A stretch of DNA of 64,000 nt from the NCBI RefSeq assembly GCF_900187125.1, contig NZ_LT906468.1, positions 3,720,001-3,784,000 of the forward strand, read 5' to 3'. The first letter of the stretch is position 1. Each line of letters starts with the position of its first letter. Of this stretch, positions 61,220 to 64,000 are shown in pieces. Below the pieces are notes generated by a model, which was not told the DNA's origin, did not search any database, and was given only the letters and a program-made list of their open reading frames with translations. A program made the translations under genes and the position numbers. Origin of the DNA: Sphingobacterium mizutaii (lineage in GTDB: Bacteria; Bacteroidota; Bacteroidia; Sphingobacteriales; Sphingobacteriaceae).

Positions 61220-61227
61220 TATCTTTG
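61220..61227 (+). promoter_or_regulatory. TATCTTTG promoter box directly before nth ATG
   Basis: Exact TAnnTTTG box ending 3 bases before the ATG at 61231, so the transcript would start on or near the start codon. The upstream TTG codon at 61225 lies inside the box. Confidence 0.5.
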
Positions 61228-61230
61228 TTT

Positions 61231-61893
61231 ATGCTGATAAAAGAACGTTACAAGGCTTTTGTTGAATATTTTTCTACCCATAATCCCGATGCTCAAACGG
61301 AACTGAATTATGGCAATCCCTTTGAATTGCTGATTGCAGTAATCCTTTCCGCACAATGCACGGACAAACGCATCAATCAGGTCACTCCTGCTTTATTTGA
61401 ACGATATCCTAACCCTGAATCCCTAGCGGCAAGCTCCTCCGATGAAGTATTCACTTATATTAAGTCGGTAAGTTATCCTAACAACAAAGCAAAGCACTTA
61501 GTTGGGATGGCGCAAAAGCTCCTGAGTGAATTCCATGGAGAAATCCCTGAAAAGGTAGAAGACCTGGTCAAACTTCCTGGAGTAGGAAGAAAAACAGCCA
61601 ATGTAATTTCTTCTGTTGTTTTCCATAACCCTGCCATGGCGGTAGATACCCATGTGTTCCGTGTCGCCGATAGAATTGGTTTGACCAATAAGGCAACAAC
61701 TCCGCTTGCAGCAGAAAAGCAACTTGTCAAACATTTACCCAAAGATACCATAGCTATGGCTCACCATTGGCTCATCTTACATGGTCGGTATATATGCTTG
61801 GCTAGATCGCCAAAATGCGATATTTGCCCAATCTCCTATTTTTGTCGATATTTTGAACGAAATAAAAAGGCAAAATTGGTTCACAAAGATTAA
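61231..61893 (+). CDS. nth: Endonuclease III (DNA glycosylase/AP lyase)
   Basis: 220 residues from the ATG at 61231. Helix-hairpin-helix LPGVGRKTANV with catalytic Lys121, and Asp139 in AVDTHVFR. The [4Fe-4S] cluster cysteines are 189, 196, 199 and 205 (C-x6-C-x2-C-x5-C). It removes oxidised pyrimidines and nicks the backbone in base excision repair. It is followed by recA, another DNA-repair gene on the same strand but with its own promoter. Confidence 0.97.
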   Translation: MLIKERYKAFVEYFSTHNPDAQTELNYGNPFELLIAVILSAQCTDKRINQVTPALFERYPNPESLAASSSDEVFTYIKSVSYPNNKAKHLVGMAQKLLSEFHGEIPEKVEDLVKLPGVGRKTANVISSVVFHNPAMAVDTHVFRVADRIGLTNKATTPLAAEKQLVKHLPKDTIAMAHHWLILHGRYICLARSPKCDICPISYFCRYFERNKKAKLVHKD

Positions 61894-61981
61894 ATCAAAC
61901 TTCCAAATACCAGCTTTAAACAATTAAAAAAGCACCTCAAGAAAACATTAACATAAAATAACTAACTTTTTTAGCATTTTA

Positions 61982-62013
61982 TTTGTAAAATTCATTATTA
62001 TAAATTATTTTTG
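61982..62013 (+). promoter_or_regulatory. recA promoter, full Bacteroidota consensus
   Basis: TTTG (61982-61985), 20-base spacer, TATTTTTG (62006-62013): an exact match at both boxes and ideal spacing. Transcription would start near 62019, 14 bases before the ATG. No SOS-box-like palindrome was recognised overlapping it. Confidence 0.8.
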
Positions 62014-62032
62014 ACAACGTTATACTAAAAAT

Positions 62033-63058
62033 ATGAGCAACTCAGACAAATTAAAAGCCTTACAGCTTACATTAGATAAATTAGAAAAGAACTACGGAAA
62101 AGGTACCATCATGAAATTAGGCGATACAGCTGTTGAACCTATTGAAGCTATCTCTACAGGTTCATTAGGCTTAGATATCGCTTTAGGTATTGGTGGTGTT
62201 CCAAAAGGACGTATTATCGAAATCTATGGCCCTGAATCTTCTGGTAAGACTACCTTAGCTACTCATATTGTAGCAGAAGCGCAGAAAAAAGGCGGTATCG
62301 CAGCGATTATCGATGCGGAGCACGCTTTTGATAAATATTATGCACAGAAGCTTGGTGTAGATATCGAAAACCTCTTGATTTCCCAACCAGATAATGGTGA
62401 GCAAGCTTTAGAAATTGCTGATAACTTAATCCGTTCTGGAGCCATCGACGTTATTGTTATTGACTCGGTTGCAGCTTTAGTACCTAAAGGTGAGATTGAA
62501 GGTGAAATGGGTGAATCCAAAATGGGTCTTCAAGCTCGTTTGATGTCCCAAGCTTTACGTAAGTTGACCGGTACAATCTCAAAAACCAACTGTTGTTGTA
62601 TCTTCATCAACCAATTACGTGAGAAAATCGGTGTTATGTTCGGTAACCCTGAAACAACCACTGGTGGTAATGCCTTGAAATTCTATGCTTCCGTACGTTT
62701 GGATATCCGTCGTACCTCACAGATCAAAGATTCTGATGAAGTATCAGGTAACCGCGTAAAAGTGAAGATCGTTAAAAATAAAGTTGCTCCTCCATTCCGT
62801 ATCGCTGAATTTGACATCATGTTTGGTGAAGGTATCTCTAAAGTTGGTGAAATCATCGACTTAGGCGTTGAATACGGAATCGTTAAAAAATCGGGTTCAT
62901 GGTTCAGCTATGGTGACACTAAACTTGGACAGGGCCGAGATGCCGTTAAAACCTTGCTTTTAGACAATCCAGATTTAATGGATGAACTAGAACACAAAAT
63001 CAGAGCTGAAGTAAGTGGTGTAGATCTTGATCAAGCTGCTATCAGAGAAGAAGATTAA
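62033..63058 (+). CDS. recA: RecA recombinase
   Basis: 341 residues. Walker A GPESSGKT at 66-73, Walker [25 protein letters not shown]-binding loop 1 region [15 protein letters not shown], loop 2 [26 protein letters not shown], and the C-terminal domain complete. ATP-dependent strand exchange and SOS co-protease. No intein or insertion. Single gene with its own promoter and a terminator at 63118. Confidence 0.99.
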   Translation: MSNSDKLKALQLTLDKLEKNYGKGTIMKLGDTAVEPIEAISTGSLGLDIALGIGGVPKGRIIEIYGPESSGKTTLATHIVAEAQKKGGIAAIIDAEHAFDKYYAQKLGVDIENLLISQPDNGEQALEIADNLIRSGAIDVIVIDSVAALVPKGEIEGEMGESKMGLQARLMSQALRKLTGTISKTNCCCIFINQLREKIGVMFGNPETTTGGNALKFYASVRLDIRRTSQIKDSDEVSGNRVKVKIVKNKVAPPFRIAEFDIMFGEGISKVGEIIDLGVEYGIVKKSGSWFSYGDTKLGQGRDAVKTLLLDNPDLMDELEHKIRAEVSGVDLDQAAIREED

Positions 63059-63117
63059 TTAGAATCATTTTTTACAAAACTCCTCTAGGTTTCAAATTAA
63101 TAGGAGTATATATTGAA

Positions 63118-63149
63118 ACAGCATCTCAATGGAGGTGCTGTTTTTTTTT
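63118..63149 (+). terminator. Rho-independent terminator after recA
   Basis: ACAGCATCTC (63118-63127) pairs with GAGGTGCTGT (63132-63141), one G-U, 4-base loop, followed by a T-run. A weaker hairpin ACTCCT/AGGAGT lies just upstream. Confidence 0.88.
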
Positions 63150-63257
63150 ATAGCTCAAACCCGCTTTTGTCAAACTGTTGCTACAGCAGGAATAACTTGT
63201 GTAATACAAAGATGTTTTTTATAAATTTACAAGTACACAAATTAACCATAAACAAGC

Positions 63258-64000
63258 ATGAGTTTTAATAGAAGAAACTTCCTTAAGGGAATTGGTTTAA
63301 TTGGTTTAGGAGCTAGCACCCCCGCTTATGCAGAAAAACTGGTCCCGAAACAAAATGCAGCCTTTTCATTAGCCTGCCCACCCTACCTACAAAACCTAAA
63401 CGCTGAAACAGTAACCATCTGTGCCATTTTCAACAAACCTTGCCTAGCTTGGATTGAAGTCCTTGATGCCAACAACAATACCCTGAAATCCGTTTATCAG
63501 GTCGAAGATGGAATGCGAAATGCCAATGCGGAACTGTTCAAATTCCAAGTGAACCATAAAAACGGACAGTTAAAATATAAGGTCGTGGCAAAGGAAATCA
63601 GCAAATTCGAACCCTACAAAATTGAGTATGCTGGCACTATCCAGTCGGAGCCTTTCGATATCACCTTGCCTCAACCAAAACAGGATAGCATACACTGTTT
63701 GATCCTGAACGATATCCATGAAGATAAAGACAGCTACACTTACCTATTTGATAAGAGCAAATTGGCAAAAAAGGATTTGGTATTCTTAAATGGCGATTCT
63801 TTCCACTATGTGACCAACCAAGCAGACCTGACCGAAAAACTATTGAAGCCTGTAGGAAATAAGTTTGCCAGCACTATTCCATTCCTCATGATCCGAGGCA
63901 ACCATGAAACAAGGGGAGCTTTTGCCAGGGACTATAAAAAATACTTTGATTATCCAGAAAACAAATTCTACCAAGCCTTCCGCATGGGGCCCATCTATTG
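63258..64000 (+). CDS. Tat-exported metallophosphoesterase, N-terminal part (cut by window end)
   Basis: 248 residues visible, no stop before the edge. A twin-arginine signal (NRRNFLKGIG, Arg5-Arg6) is followed by a fibronectin-like N-terminal domain (to about 135). A calcineurin-like phosphoesterase domain follows, with metal ligands in NDIH (Asp152, His154), NGDSFH (Asp180) and RGNHETRG (Asn215, His216). The layout resembles purple-acid-phosphatase-like exported phosphatases or nucleotidases. Substrate unknown. A weak promoter (TAAATTTA at 63222-63229) precedes it. Confidence 0.88.
   Translation, partial: MSFNRRNFLKGIGLIGLGASTPAYAEKLVPKQNAAFSLACPPYLQNLNAETVTICAIFNKPCLAWIEVLDANNNTLKSVYQVEDGMRNANAELFKFQVNHKNGQLKYKVVAKEISKFEPYKIEYAGTIQSEPFDITLPQPKQDSIHCLILNDIHEDKDSYTYLFDKSKLAKKDLVFLNGDSFHYVTNQADLTEKLLKPVGNKFASTIPFLMIRGNHETRGAFARDYKKYFDYPENKFYQAFRMGPIY

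Overview
The window reads as chromosomal DNA of a Bacteroidota bacterium, most likely Sphingobacteriaceae (Sphingobacterium or a close relative). Support: a SusC/SusD pair, many Cys-lipoproteins, TAnnTTTG-type promoters in place of sigma70 boxes, weak Shine-Dalgarno signals, and the GNAT-argG-argC grouping known from this phylum. No rRNA, tRNA, CRISPR, prophage or complete insertion sequence was seen.

Layout. 1-8976: branched-chain amino acid cluster (end of a DinB-like gene, ilvC, leuC, leuD, a tandem ABC ATPase, leuB, leuA, ilvA), closed by a strong terminator. 9370-12405: a DUF2911 exported protein converging on an S9 peptidase. 12876-16691: class Ib ribonucleotide reductase, nrdH-nrdI-nrdE-nrdF. 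16877-26034, all minus: HAD phosphatase, Tat-exported small subunit, GMC oxidoreductase, GH76-like hydrolase, SusC, SusD; a glycan-use locus. 26398-30707: FAH-family hydrolase, M23 peptidase, Bcp peroxiredoxin, glycyl-tRNA synthetase. 30783-33464: an AT-rich pair (membrane AraC-type regulator and surface lipoprotein). 33628-37860: GH29 and GH95 fucosidases. 38172-43327: metZ-like sulfhydrylase, tpx, FadL-like porin with SGNH lipoprotein, OsmC. 43334-49054, minus: lolD, a lone pre-ATP-grasp-like domain, a HAD-like protein, two S41 lipoproteins and a LacI regulator. 49200-52880: sucC, hemL, a His-rich lipoprotein. 53085-56145, minus: arginine genes (GNAT, argG, argC). 56650-64000: small membrane protein, S9A oligopeptidase, subtilase, a 65-residue protein, nth, recA and the start of a Tat-exported metallophosphoesterase.

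The most unusual signal is not a gene. Five intergenic elements (9941-10012, 16746-16876, 39381-39525, 50456-50654, 52939-53083) share one architecture. Each lies just after a strong terminator. Each has a short array of 7-bp units, a variable middle, and an array of the reverse-complement 7-bp units that ends at the neighbour's stop codon or promoter. The 7-mers differ (GAGATAT type, GTATTTA type, GTCTTAT type), yet phase, orientation, placement and short flanking words are shared. I know of no named family for them, but could not search.

Secondary points: a Firmicutes-like class Ib RNR with a 15-bp hairpin between nrdE and nrdF; a ModF-like ATPase embedded in the leucine operon; LeuA without its allosteric domain; three genes whose promoter leaves almost no 5' leader; and an arginine-operon acetyltransferase with a four-cysteine cluster.
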